DNA from: Nematostella vectensis
Lineage: Eukaryota; Cnidaria; Anthozoa; Actiniaria; Edwardsiidae
Length of the DNA: 64,000 bases
Direction: 5' to 3'
NCBI RefSeq assembly: GCF_932526225.1
Contig: NC_064035.1
Span: forward strand, 5,393,501 to 5,457,500
Notes under the pieces: model-generated
What the model saw: only the letters and a program-made list of their open reading frames with translations
What the model was told of the DNA's origin: nothing
The model's database searches: none
Position numbers and translations under genes: made by a program
Shown here: one piece after another, positions 50,239 to 62,000 of the stretch
How positions within the stretch are numbered: the first letter of the stretch is position 1
Layout: each line of letters starts with the position of its first letter

Positions 50239-50664
50239 ATGGTGTACATCCAAGGAAGCAACGTGCTTGAAAGGAGGTCTATCTGGAGACGCTCTATTAT
50301 CACAGATGTCTTTTGGGGAATCATCGATTTTATTATTCTCTTCTTTCACACAATGGTTTTGCTTGAAATCGAACGTGGCTTATTGAAGTGGGGTGATTCC
50401 TTTTCCCACCTCGAAAGCAGAACCCTCCATGGTCAGCTACTTTCACCGCCGAAAAAGCAGTCTTACAGTTCAGGGCCGACATTGTTTTGTAGAGATTATC
50501 AACGCGAGAAGTGCATTCATACCAAGGATCATTATGGTTACGTCCGAGGCGAACGTAAATGGGTAAAACATATTTGTGCGGCTTGTTGGGTACAATCGAG
50601 AAAACAGGAATCGCATAGAGAGGATTCATCTGATTGTCCGCTTTCAGGGGAATCAAAAAACTGA
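50239..50664 (+). CDS. Chimeric ORF: selenoprotein K N-terminus fused to a Gag-like zinc-knuckle region
   Basis: 141 aa. Residues 1-42 (MVYIQGSNVLERRSIW, then RRSIITDVFWGIIDFIILFF) match the start of the ER membrane selenoprotein K: conserved MVYI, WR-S-ITDxFWGI and the single TM segment. From about residue 43 it changes to retroelement Gag-like sequence with a Cys/His pattern: CRDYQREKCIH, then HICAACW, SH and CP. The SelK Gly-rich tail with the selenocysteine is absent and no SECIS was seen. It follows A1 by 21 bases with no intron, suggesting captured cDNA or an insertion fused at the boundary. Expression is unknown. Confidence 0.65.
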   Translation: MVYIQGSNVLERRSIWRRSIITDVFWGIIDFIILFFHTMVLLEIERGLLKWGDSFSHLESRTLHGQLLSPPKKQSYSSGPTLFCRDYQREKCIHTKDHYGYVRGERKWVKHICAACWVQSRKQESHREDSSDCPLSGESKN

Positions 50665-50670
50665 TAAACT

Positions 50671-52693
50671 TCGCCCTTGGTCAAGACATTGGGGGCGTTC
50701 CTTCCGTTACTGTTGCTTCATTTCCGGATATGTCGTTTTGTGCTTTGAATGCTGATGCTTGCTCCCAGCCGCTAAAGGCTGCAGTTCCTGACTGTCGTGG
50801 CTTTTCCACGGGCGCTGATTATATTCTTCATGATGTGTGTTTTCCTCAGCCGGTGGAGGCTGGTGTTCTAGACTGTCGTGGTTTTTCCACGGCCTTTCCT
50901 CGGGACTCTCAGCAGGCGAATGATTTTTATTTGTACGCACATGAGTTAGTTTTTCGTTCTGGTCGCCCGAACTTTGTGGTTTCTCGCCTGCCCGTTCCAA
51001 GTTCCCTAAAGATCCATACTTGGGGGACTTTGTTGTATGATTATGACGACCAAATGATTTGTGATTTCCTGGAGTTTGGTTGGCCGGTGGGTTTCACTGG
51101 CGATACTGTTCCTATTTTTGATGCTCGCACTCACCGGGGTGCGCTCAATTTTGCGACTCAAGTTTCGGTCGTGTCGCTGGGCCGTTTACGGATCCTCCCT
51201 TCGGGGGTGGATTTGTTACTTCACCGTTGAACACGGTTCCCAAGCGAGATTCTGAAGAACGTAGGGTAATTGTGGACTTGAGCTGGCCTAAGGGCGGTTC
51301 AGTAAATGATGGTATTCCGTGTGATAGTTTTCGCCCTTGGTCAAGACATTGGGGGCGTTCCTTCCGTTACTGTTGCTTCATTTCCGGATATGTCGTTTTG
51401 TGCTTTGAATGCTGATGCTTGCTCCCAGCCGCAAAAGGCTGCAGTTCCTGACTGCCGTGGCTTTCCACGGGCGCTGATTATATTCATGATGTGTGTTTTC
51501 CTCAGCCGGTGGAGGCTGGTGTTCTAGACTGTCGTGGTTTTTCCACGGCCTTTCCTCGTGACTCTCAGCAGGCGAATGATTTTTATTTGTACGCACATGA
51601 GTTAGTTTTTCGTTCTGGTCGCCCGAACCTTGTGGTTTCTCGCCTGCCCGTTCCAAGTTCCCTAAAGATCAATACTTGGAGGACTTTGTTGTATGATTAT
51701 GACGACCAAATGATTTGTGATTTCCTGGAGTTTGGTTGGCCGGTGGGTTTCACTGGCGATACTGTTCCTATTTTTGATGCTCGCACTCACCGGGGTGCGC
51801 TCAATTTTGCGACTCAAGTTTCAGAGCATTTTGGGCGCTGATTATATTCATGATGTGTGTTTTCCTCAGCCGGTGGAGGCTGGTGTTCTAGACTGTCGTG
51901 GTTTTTCCACGGCCTTTCCTCGGGACTCTCAGCAGGCGAATGATTTTTATTTGTACGCACATGAGTTAGTTTTTCGTTCTGGTCGCCCGAACTTTGTGGT
52001 TTCTCGCCTGCCCGTTTCAAGTTCCCTAAAGATCAATACTTGGAGGACTTTGTTGTATGATTATGACGACCAAATGATTTGTGATTTCCTGGAGTTTGGT
52101 TGGCCGGTGGGTTTCACTGGCGATACTGTTCCTATTTTTGATGCTCGCACTCACCGGGGTGCGCTCAATTTTGCGACTCAAGTTTCAGAGCATTTACAAC
52201 GTGAAGTCTCGCTTGGTCGTGTCGCTGGGCCGTTTACGGATCCTCCCTCCGGGGGTGGATTTGTTACTTCACCGTTGAACACGGTTCCCAAGCGAGATTC
52301 TGAAGAACGTAGGGTAATTGTGGACTTGAGCTGGCCTAAGGGCGGTTCAGTAAATGATGGTATTCCGTGTGATAGTTTTCTGGGAGATCCGTTCGTGACT
52401 TGTTATCCCACTATAGATGACATTGTGGAAGCGATCGTATTGAATTCTGGTAGAACTCGCCATCCCTTCCTGAATTCCTGTCTTCGCGAGATTTGTTATT
52501 TGTCAGCGAGTTATGATTTTGAGATCAGAGCGGTTCACCTACCGTCTGTGTTGAATTGTGATTCAGATTTGCTTTCAAGATGGGGCTCCGTTGCCTCCAC
52601 TGTTAAGGAACGATTCCTGGAGAGCGCTCGTTGCGCCAATCGTAGGGGTGTTACAATCTCATCGGACTATTTCACATTCACGACTCCTTGGTA
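50671..52693 (+). pseudogene. Ngaro RT/RNase H region with internal tandem copies and a core deletion
   Basis: Block 50671-51330 recurs from 51331 (offset 660) and again, shorter, from about 51833. The third copy runs on in frame to 52694. Recognisable are the pre-RT segment (LYAHELVFRSGRPN), RT motifs NTVPKRDSEERRVIVDLSWP and YPTIDDIVEAI. There is then an abrupt jump to the RNase H end (AVHLPSVLNCDSDLLSRWG). The palm motifs with the catalytic Asp residues and YxDD are missing, so the product is inactive. Confidence 0.85.
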
Positions 52694-53107
52694 ATTCGCC
52701 TTCCAGTCGCAACTTATTCGCTCGCTCTTTCTTGCAGATTCCTCGGCTTTGGCCTCTCTGCAAAAAGGATCTACGACAGACATTACAAGCTGCTTATAGC
52801 ACAGGGACATATAGTAATTTCCAGACTCAATTTAAGGCCTTTTTTTTTTCTATTTTGATTATATTTTGACTTGACTCCATGACCAGCAGACATAGATACG
52901 GTCTGTCTTTATGTACAGTTTTTAAGTCGTTCGATTGCACCACCTTCGATTCGTAATTATTTAAGTGGGGTCAAGTTATTACATCTTTTTGCCGGTTATG
53001 ACTATGCATTTACTAAGGATTTTAGTTTATCCCTAGCCCTGCGGGGAGTTTCCCGTAGGATACCACATGTACCTCAGAGGGCTCCACCGGTAACTCCTAG
53101 CCTTTTA

Positions 53108-53731
53108 TTGCTAGTTGCGCGAACAGTAGATTTTCAACATGATGCTAACTCTTCTACATTGTATTGCGCATTTCTCTTTGCATTTTTTCTTATGGCGCGT
53201 ATAGCTAATATCGTACCGCGTTCTATTAAGGCATTTAATCCTACCCGCGATCTCACACGGGGTGATGTTTTGTGTAACGAACACGGGCTTATCGTCACGT
53301 TTAAGCATACAAAAAACTATTTAGTTCGGTCAGCGTCGATTACACATTCCTCTGTTACGTATTCCAGGCTCGTTATTATGTCCGGTCGCTGCCTATAACA
53401 ACATGATTCGCCTGGTACCCGCTTCTGCACGCAAACCGCTGTTTTTATTGCTTGGTCATTCAGGCCCGTTTGCTTTGACGAAGTCCCGTTTTGTTACCGA
53501 ATTTCGTCTGGCGCTTTGCTCAGTGGGGGTTGCTCATGCTGACTCATATCGGGGTCACTCATTTCGACGCGGCTGTGCCTCTTGGGCGTTTAACCACGGA
53601 GTACCAGGGGAATTGATACAGTTGTAGGGTGATTGGGCTAGTGACTCTTACAAATTGTATTTAGAATTTAGTAATCAATCCAAATTGGCACTTGCTTCCC
53701 AGCTACGTGCTTCCATTCAGGCCAGTAGTTA
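53108..53731 (+). pseudogene. Tyrosine recombinase of the Ngaro-type element
   Basis: Split over frames 53108..53398 and 53403..53627. The first catalytic Arg lies in FLMARIANIVP, the HxxR box in GHSFRRGCASW, and the nucleophile Tyr in DSYKLYLEF, which follows an in-frame TAG at 53625-53627. The tail (SQLRASIQASS) matches the usual end of such proteins. Frameshift and stop make it non-functional. Confidence 0.85.
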
Positions 53732-53768
53732 GGCCTGCTGCACTGTTTTGTTGTTTGGCCGGTGGTTT

Positions 53769-53894
53769 GGTGGCAGAGAGGTTTATTATTATTATTTTAG
53801 TTTTTCATTTATCAGTTTGTAGTGATTTTATAATAAACTTCTCTTATGCCAAACACAAAACAGTGTCAGTGGTTTATGTTGGGTTGAGGAATTT
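53769..53894 (+). repeat. Split direct repeat B1
   Basis: 126 bases starting GGTGGCAGAGAGGTTTATTA and ending GTTGAGGAATTT. It is essentially identical to B2 at 54066-54191. Confidence 0.9.
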
Positions 53895-54033
53895 ACCCCC
53901 TTTTGGGCACCTAGCTTAAGCCAGCATATTGTATTTCAGTTATCTCTAGTCTTGATTGCTAGCACACGTTCACAGCTTCACTCTATAATTCTTTGTTCTT
54001 TTCAACGTTTATATATATCAAGCTCATATTTTT
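53890..54033 (+). repeat. Split direct repeat A2
   Basis: Copy of A1 (AATTTACCCCCTTTTGGGCA to CATATTTTTT) lying between B1 and B2. Confidence 0.88.
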
Positions 54034-54065
54034 TCCCGCCCTCCCACCCTGGGCTTTGTGTGAAG

Positions 54066-54191
54066 GGTGGCAGAGAGGTTTATTATTATTATTTTAGTTT
54101 TTCATTTATCAGTTTGTAGTGATTTTATAATAAACTTCTCTTATGCCAAACACAAAACAGTGTCAGTGGTTTATGTTGGGTTGAGGAATTT
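54066..54191 (+). repeat. Split direct repeat B2
   Basis: Second 126-base copy of B1; marks the right end of the Ngaro-type element. Confidence 0.9.
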
Positions 54192-54361
54192 GGTATTCTT
54201 TTTGTTGTTTGTACGCTAAATTTTGCAAGAAATTGGTTACAAATTTTCCTAAGTAGCAGATTGAGAAGAAAAAAAAACAAGTCTTATCGATTGTTTTCAT
54301 TGACTTTTTTGCTTGTAGAAAAAAAAAAACAATGAAAGCATCTTTAGACTAAATTTTAGTT

Positions 54362-54443
54362 ATGGTTATGCGGTTTTTGTTCGCTTTTCTGTGCGGGTTT
54401 GCGGTTATCGCAACCCTTACGCCGGCCTCTCACAGCAGCAAGG
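54362..54443 (+). CDS. Candidate first exon of a secreted protein (signal peptide only)
   Basis: The ATG opens a near-ideal signal peptide, MRFLFAFLCGFAVIATLTPA, ending at AAGG|GTAAGC, a strong splice donor in phase 1. A candidate acceptor lies at about 55390 (TTTGGCACAG), after which the matching frame reads about 15 Gly/Lys-rich residues with one Cys before a stop. The rest of the gene is uncertain; it may be a chance ORF. Confidence 0.3.
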
Positions 54444-55868
54444 GTAAGCAAGCATTTTTGTCTATTATTTGGGGAGGGGGGGGTACCTGGGTTACAAACG
54501 GTGAGCCTGTGCTAGGTACTTCACTTTATTCCTTTAGAATGCTTCATTGCTCTCGGGAGTTTCTTTATCTTATTATCAATATTGAATGTCATATTATACG
54601 TTATATCTGTATTGAAAAAATACTAATTAAAATATCCGAAAATAGATCAGTAATGGGGAGCGTGGGTGAGCAAGAAATATCAATATGGACTTGACTGAAA
54701 AACTGAGAACGGGGCAGAGCAAAGGGTCGAAAAGGGGAGCAAAGGGTGAGCAAGGAATGTGGAATTGTAACTGGTAAATAGTGAAAAAAAAAATTCGAGG
54801 ACATGGCAGAGAATCGAACCTCGTCCAGATTAGGTTAAATGAGAAAAAATAGACCATACTTCCAGACATGCGCTGAAACACCGTATGGCAGCTAAAGCTT
54901 TACGGCTAAGCTGGAGTTTTCGGCCCCAGCACCGCTATCTAGCGAACTGTACAACACAAAGGAACCTGAGGTACCCGCGCATTAATGGGGAGGCAATAAC
55001 CAGGATCCCAGCCCTGTCTTATTCGGTTACGCCACGCACAGCTCGCTGAGATTTACCCTGAAAAATATCGGGGTCTTTTACACGCTTTGCCTCTCCTGGG
55101 AATAGGTATGTTGCTATAGTAATGTAGTGATGCCGTCATCATGTGCAGCACACTACGACCTAGGTCTACATTGCTGCCTTTAGCTTTTGTTCTTATTTGT
55201 CTAGTCACGCACGTGCATATGACATTTTTGTGCCAAGGACAACAAAAACAAGGTACATGGAAATGCACGCAATCTAAGATGTTTTGTATTCTTAGGTTTT
55301 AAAAAAATACTGAGATACTCTTGTAAGCTACTCTCCTCGAATTTCTTAGGAGCATTTCAGATTTCAGAGTTCTTATTTTTTTTGGCACAGGTATTGGGTG
55401 TGGGGGTCTCAAACCTAAATATAGCGTCCAAAAATAATAAATCATACGATTTGACGTGTAGAGTCCCACACGCTGTAACGACGCACTTTGTAATAAACAA
55501 AGCTGGGAGCTTTGTTATAAAATCTGACGCACCCAAGGATTTTCATCGTAGTATTCCAATGGCAAGGAAATTCTAGTTTATAACAGTGTAACAGATAGTT
55601 TTTATTCATTACGTTCTCAGTTTTGGCTGGCGTTCGCGAGGAAAAGGACTCTCCTTTAGCCTTTTAGCCCGAGAGAAAAGAGGCCTCTGCTAGCAAGTGA
55701 CATCAAGTTCAAGGAGGGCGATCTAGACGTGCGCAAGGATTTTATAAATCTCCGTTTCTTTTCTGTGAAATCCTTATATTTTGAAGCCTAAATCCTTAAT
55801 TCTATAAGAATGATAAGCGTCTCTCCCCCCATTTCTCGACAACCTTTCGAGAGGAGGAATACACAGTA

Positions 55869-56743
55869 TTGTCAGTGAGAAAAAATAACAAAACAGGATT
55901 TGGCCTCCTTGGTTTAAAAAATGTCGAGAAAGTTGAACAGTTAAAGCCGCATTGTCACCAGTTTACTTCCGGAGGTCCGACGGAAACCTCAACCGTTAAA
56001 AGACAAAAGAATCTATTAAAATCCGAGATCTTAAACAGGCCATCCGCTCTAAATTATCAATCACATCCTCAAGGCGATCGAGGACCTCCTCGATAGAAAG
56101 TTCGACGAGAAGCTACGGCCCATGAAATCAAGCCTCAAAGATCTATCCTCACAACTGGCGGAGGCTGTGAACTCGCTTGCTTTTCTGCACGACCAATGTG
56201 ATATACTAACCAAAAAAGTGAAGTTTCTTGAGTCAAGGAACACAAGTCTCGAAACGGAGAACAAGCTAATTAAAGTGGAACTCAACAAAATGGCGGGAGA
56301 TTTGAATACTACGAAGAAGTCCCTCGACGTGTTCTACGGAGAACACGAACGACGTAGTAAAAGAGGTAGGAGAGCTAATGGAATCGAAATCTTAGAAGAA
56401 GACATAAGCATAAGCCACAGGCTACCGGCTCCGAGACCGAATCCCAACCAGCGCCCAGCTAAGCCAGGAGTACATGTTAACACGCCGACTGACATCAATT
56501 ATTGTCAAATTTGCACGCAGAGATGTTCGAGACCGATTTTATGCCGGTCGGAAACATCTCCGAGATAAATCCGTACGGGACATTGGTCTCACGCGGTCCG
56601 ATAACAAGATCTACATTTCGGAAAGTTCGAGTCCAGGCAACAGGGAGTTCAAGGCGGCGTTAAGCGCCAGGAATGATCTGAAGTTCAAGTACATTTGGAC
56701 GCAAAATGGAAAAGTGTTCCTGAGGAAAAATAACGACAGCTAA
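55869..56743 (+). pseudogene. LINE ORF1 (nucleic-acid-binding protein), frameshifted
   Basis: Three frames: 55869..56096, 56122 to about 56470, and about 56500..56743. A coiled coil (DILTKKVKFLESRNTSLETE) is followed by ISISHRLP and IVKFARRDVRDRFYAGRKHL, then YIWTQNGKVFLRKN. This is the classic ORF1p arrangement of coiled coil, RRM-like and C-terminal domain. Confidence 0.85.
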
Positions 56744-56871
56744 GCTGTGCTGATCAGTAAATCACAGGATTTACTCCACCTCAAGCAACGAGAAGACCAC
56801 GATTCACAAGAGGTAGAGTCAGCAAACTTTTAAGTTTGCCTGTTAAAACAGGCACGTAAGTCTAGTACGTA

Positions 56872-58244
56872 TTGATGTCTAATTTAAATGAAGATTCCTG
56901 TCGAACCTGTCGACAGTCACTCAAGAAGGGCGATAGAGCTATTGAATGTGACCAGTGCATATGTTGGTTTCACCTAAAATGCACATGCTCATCGGTCAAA
57001 GAATTTAGATATATATCGAAAACAAATGAATTTTGGTTATGTGAATCGTGCCGCTCAGAAACTTTTCCATTCAATATGTTAACTAAGCCTGAACTTCTTG
57101 ATTTATCATACAATTCGAATTCTAGCTGTCTCTGCTGTAAGAGCTTATCAATTGACTATTTAAAAGAACTACCGAGATTTGAGATCTTGTCAAAATTAGG
57201 CAACAAAACTAATAATTTCCCTACTCCTTCCAACGAAGACTCCTCAGACAGTTTACCCTGTGGAGTAAACTTTAAATACCATTCAGCCCATGATTTTCAT
57301 AGTAGTACCGAAATTAATCAATCAATTTGCCACAATACATTTTCGGTTATGCATTGTAACATCAAAAGCCTATCTGCTAATTTTGATAACTTTCACTCAT
57401 TGTTAGCCGAGCTGAAGCACCCGTTTAATGTCATTGGGCTCTCCGAAATCAAGTACAATAAGGACTGTGTTTACAGTACATTAAATATGGAGCTAGAAGG
57501 CTATGATTTTATTTTTGAACCAAGTAATACGGAGGCAGGCGGAGTAGGTTTCTATATACAAAATAACCTCTCCTACAACATTCGCTCAGACCTTTCCTCC
57601 TCTTTCCTCCATGAGATAATTTAGATATAAATCGAAAACAAAAAAAATCAAAACACTTTATGAGGTGTTGCTTACCGACACCCCAATTCAAAAATAGAAA
57701 ACTTTACAAATAACACGCTTAACGAAACCATCGATGAGATAAATAAGGAAAATAAGATTTGCATACTAATGGATATATGAATATTAACGCATTGAATTGT
57801 AGCTCAGATAAGGCCACGGATGATTTTATAAATGCAATATGGCATCCTACTCATTTCAACAACACAATTCTCCAACCTACCCGCATCACTAATCACTCTG
57901 CAACGCTTATTGATCACATTTTCTTTAACTCTTTTCAACATAACACCATTAGCGGGAATATTGTTTATGATTTGACGGATCATCTACCGAATTTTTTGAT
58001 AATTAACAAATTTACTGAACTCCCTCGTAGATTCAAATTATTCCGCCGGGATTACTCTCATAATGACGAGTCCGCGGTAGTACATGATATGCAGGCCATA
58101 AACTGGGAGCATTGTTTTTCGCACTGTAAAGACGTAAACGACTACTTTGACTCTTTCTACGCTTCGGTAGAAAGGATTATTGACAAACACGCCATCAGAC
58201 GACATGGTCGCCACCAATTAACCCACTCACATCTTCACCTGTAA
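56872..58244 (+). pseudogene. LINE ORF2 N-terminal part: PHD finger plus APE-type endonuclease
   Basis: Frames 56872..57624 and 57759..58244. Residues about 9-60 form a C4HC3 PHD finger (CRTCRQ, CDQCICWFHLKC, WLCESC). The endonuclease starts at FSVMHCNIKSL, with the catalytic Glu in IGLSEIKYN, continues after a frameshift with a decayed GDFNIN-like GYMNINALN, and ends with the DH motif (YDLTDHLP). There is no RT after it. Confidence 0.85.
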
Positions 58245-59088
58245 CCCATACTATCACCTTATTCTTGGCCATACATTCCTTCCTTCCTTTTGTCTTTTAG
58301 TGTTTCCGCTCTGCTTGTACCAGCTTGTATTCTTGTCGTATCCTTGTTGTATCCTTGTCGTGTCTCTATATCTGTGTTTTTCTCGTACGTTCTTGCTTGT
58401 GCACACAGCCTCTAGATCTCCAAACTAGGATTTTTCCCTAACATTTAAGTGCACCCTAGCCCGTTTAGCTCTCAAGCTATTCTAGGGTGCCCGCACCGAA
58501 GCATTTTCCCCACTTGGTATGCAACTCTAGGTTTTTTTTTCTCTCCTCTCCCTCTCAATATATATCTATATATATGAATATAAAAAGAAAAAGAAGAAAA
58601 AGAAGAGTAATATTATATCTCTAATGAAAAAAAAAAAAAACAACCTATGTAACACTTAATTTTGTGTGCAAATAAAAAAAGATTTTTTTTTCTGAAAAAA
58701 AAGAGATCTGTTTTTTTTCCGTAAGCGCTTAAAATAAGTTCCCTTTTGTTGCTGTTATTTTGCCGCTAAAAGGCTGAGCGCGCGCTAGTTTGCCGCCCAA
58801 ACAGTCTAGTGATCTCTTAGCGCAAGTCCCCTATCAGGGGAAGCTGATTACTTGTGAGCCTCTGCCCCAACGTATGAGCTCCTGGTTCAAGAAACTAAAT
58901 CGCATACGATACTAAAAAGCAGTAGAAATGCATGCAACCAAAACCAGGGAGAAAATGCCGCCATGCTGCCAAACTAAAACGAGGCACCCATTTCATATGT
59001 TGTTTTTGATGATGGTCTCCCTGTGGTGCACATCAATCGTCAACTCGCTCAGCGGCGCTACTTTCAGGAGCAAAACACGGCAAAAAAC

Positions 59089-62000
59089 ATGGCCGCCGCC
59101 GACGGCGAAGAAACACCTGAAGAACGGGAGAAATCCCAGAAAAGGTATTAGAGAACGAGAAATCCTTAACACCGCTAGGACAAGCCATTATCACACATCT
59201 GATTTACGAGATAAATTAGCGGATATATTCCGCTACACAAATGATTTATGTTTTTTTTTACTATTTTCCTGCGTTCCAATAATGATCTGTCAATTGAATA
59301 TCGTATTTATTTTAGCTCCACAAATTCACGGTTTGTGTTGTATTGCTGGGGCTTAATGTACCGTTGTTATTTAGGGTAGCTGACGTCTGTGGCTTATGGC
59401 AACTTCTCTCGGATTCGGTAAGCGATCTTCTCTCTACTTGCTATGTTTCTCTGGAAGGGAAGTCTACATGTGTGATACTGTGTGTAGATTATTTGAATGA
59501 GGCTACAAACCAAGCTTATCATGCGGAGAATCTGGTCGCGCTCACAGATAGCGTTAGAGATGAATAAACTCAGGAAAATCGCCCAAGAAGCTAAGACATT
59601 CGATATCCATGGTCGAATGATTAGAGAATAATTTTAAAGCAATTCGTTTCGAATTGCCTTTTCAAAAGCGATCAGGGAAGTAAATAGGCGATTTTTTATC
59701 CTTTCTTGAAAAGCTTGTCTAAAATATGCAATATCAATTCCATGAAAGAAGATAATTTGCATAGATAAGTGATTCAATTGAAAATATGCACACAAAGGCT
59801 ATATGTGCTATCTAGGGTGGAGTTGAGTATATTTGATAGACAACCAACCCTTTTTTTACTATTACAGAACAAAATGAGTTGGAATTTTAAAGTAAATATC
59901 TAAGTGATACCGGTGGGAATGTGACATTTCTACTCAACCTTTTCAAGACACTGACTATTTTATGCATCCTAAATCTGGGTATCAGAGAAGATATCAGATT
60001 CTTTGCATTTAGGGAGTGTTCAGTGTGCATTGAATACCCTGAGGTATAAGGGAAGATTTTGACTTAAAACACCTTAAAATTTCAGAGCCCCCCACCCTTT
60101 TTGCAGTTTAAAAATGGTTTTCAGTACCCCCTTTCTCATAGAAAAAACAAGAGCCCCCCCTTAGAAGGCTCAGCTATTCCCATAGTCCCCCCTCTCCAAT
60201 AAATTTCCTCTTGCCTTCAGGGTACAGGCCCCCCTCTTTTCCTATCCTATAAAGGATGGGAGAGGTGCCCCTCTTTTCACTTATTTTATAAAGGGTGGGG
60301 CAGGCCCCCCTCTTTTTATATACCCAACGATGTGTGGGACAGGTCCCCTTCTTTTCCTTTATCCAACAATGTGTGAAAAAGGTCCCCCTCTTTTCATTTT
60401 TCCTATAAAGGGTGTAGCCTACTTGTAGGCTTTGATAGTTTTCCGGCACGAAACCCCAGAAAACACGAATTTCGCATACCACGGCCGCCATCTTGGATAA
60501 CGTGCTCCGCAGGGGGAGGGGGAGAAAAAATGCGCAGGGAGGGGGGAAAAAATTGCCTACAGGATGTCACGCCTTTTTGGTTCGACGCCCCTAATATAAC
60601 ATGTGACGGAAAGTTGACAGCTAACATGTCACATAATCGTTGTCGATTATTAATCAGATTTGATTCTCGAATTCAAAACAAACAAAAGCTAAAATCTTAG
60701 CGCTGCACAAAGGTAAATAAAGCAAGATGTAGCTAATGTCCCCTAAAACGTAAAAATAGCACCTAAGACTGATGAATTACTTGCAAACGACTGTTGTAGG
60801 CTTTGCCCGTTTAAATTTTCAATTAAATACAGACCTTTGGTAGGCCATCGTGGGAAAACTTATACAGAGTCTGCAAGAACACAAGTATATTACAACAAGA
60901 AATCCCTGGCCAGGAGTTGGTGAGGAATTTGGTTTTCTGTGCTTCATGCAACAAATTTAACGGAGCGGGTCTGCAAGTCTTGCAGAAGGATTATTAGAAG
61001 AACTCGTTTTGTTTCAAATTAAAAGTCGCACACAAACAAGAATAGAAATAACGAACCGTAGCCGAACAGTAGATAAACACCGGTGGTTCCTAAATCTTCA
61101 AGAATACCACTAGTCTGCTGAAGAAGCTGATTATGCTCGCATATTACTTAAAGGGGCAGTGTCATGGTAAGAGTTTTGCAATAGCTCTCTGGCCCTGACA
61201 CAATGAATTTCAGTGAAATTCTCATACTGACTTATGAGCTTTTGGTACATGTGGGAGGATTAAATTCAAAGAAAATGACCACAAACTGTCAATAAACATA
61301 GTTTTTAATAAAATATTGCATATTATGTTAACAAGGTATTGACAGCTTTAAAAAAGTTCAACTGTTTGTAGCTAAATAAAAAGCTGAGCCTACAATAAAC
61401 ACTGACTCGAGACATGTGCAGTACCATGACGCTGCCCCTTTAAAACGGAAGAGTTTGTGCGATGTTTTTCTCAAGAGACAATCTCAGAAACGGTAAAAAT
61501 CATGCTTTTACAGAAACCTTTCGGGAACACAGCAATCACATCTTTGTCTTCTAACAGGGCTTTCAAAGCTGCCTCATGCTCGCCTTAAAATAACAGATTT
61601 GCCTTTTGAACAAAGAATGTTTAGAGCTTTTTGGTTATAAGCCAATCAGATCGCTTCATTCATATACGAACGTAGTTTGAAATCATGAATGAAAAAGGTG
61701 AAACGTCCTGTAGGCGTTCTTTTTCCCCTCTCCCCCTCCCCCTCCCCCTTCCCAACGCATCCCATCCCCCCCCCTTCGGAGCGCGTTATCCAAGATGGCA
61801 GCCGTGGTATGCAACTTCGTGCTTTCGGGGTTTTCATGCCTGAAAAGTTATCAAAGCCTACAAGTAGGCTATAAAGGGTGTGAAAATCCCACCCTTGACC
61901 ATATTGGGGTTAAGGGGCTTGGCATATATCTGCATCAGTATTATGTGTTGATTTTGTATGAACCATCATTTTTTAGATGCCCAAGCAAATTGTGAAGTAC

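Larger units (their letters stand above)
50057..54191 (+). mobile_element. Degenerate Ngaro/PAT-type tyrosine-recombinase retrotransposon
   Basis: Split direct repeats in the order A1-ORFs-B1-A2-B2: A1 about 50057-50217, B1 53769-53894, A2 about 53890-54033, B2 54066-54191. This layout is diagnostic for PAT/Ngaro elements of the DIRS order, which integrate by a tyrosine recombinase. Between them lie a Gag-like zinc-finger ORF, a truncated RT/RNase H and a tyrosine recombinase, all damaged. The RT core is deleted and a 5' RT segment is present three times. Confidence 0.85.
55800..58705 (+). mobile_element. LINE deletion derivative (ORF1, PHD finger, endonuclease, 3' UTR; no reverse transcriptase)
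   Basis: ORF1 and the 5' half of ORF2 are present with frameshifts. The endonuclease end (about 58244) is followed directly by a pyrimidine-rich 3' UTR, an AATAAA at about 58671 and A-rich sequence. The whole RT is missing, so it must have been deleted or lost by template jumping. Limits are approximate. Confidence 0.8.

Noticed and set aside
54790-55045. tRNA genes suggested by AGAATCGAACC and similar words
   Set aside because: No complete cloverleaf could be drawn; at best remnants of a SINE.
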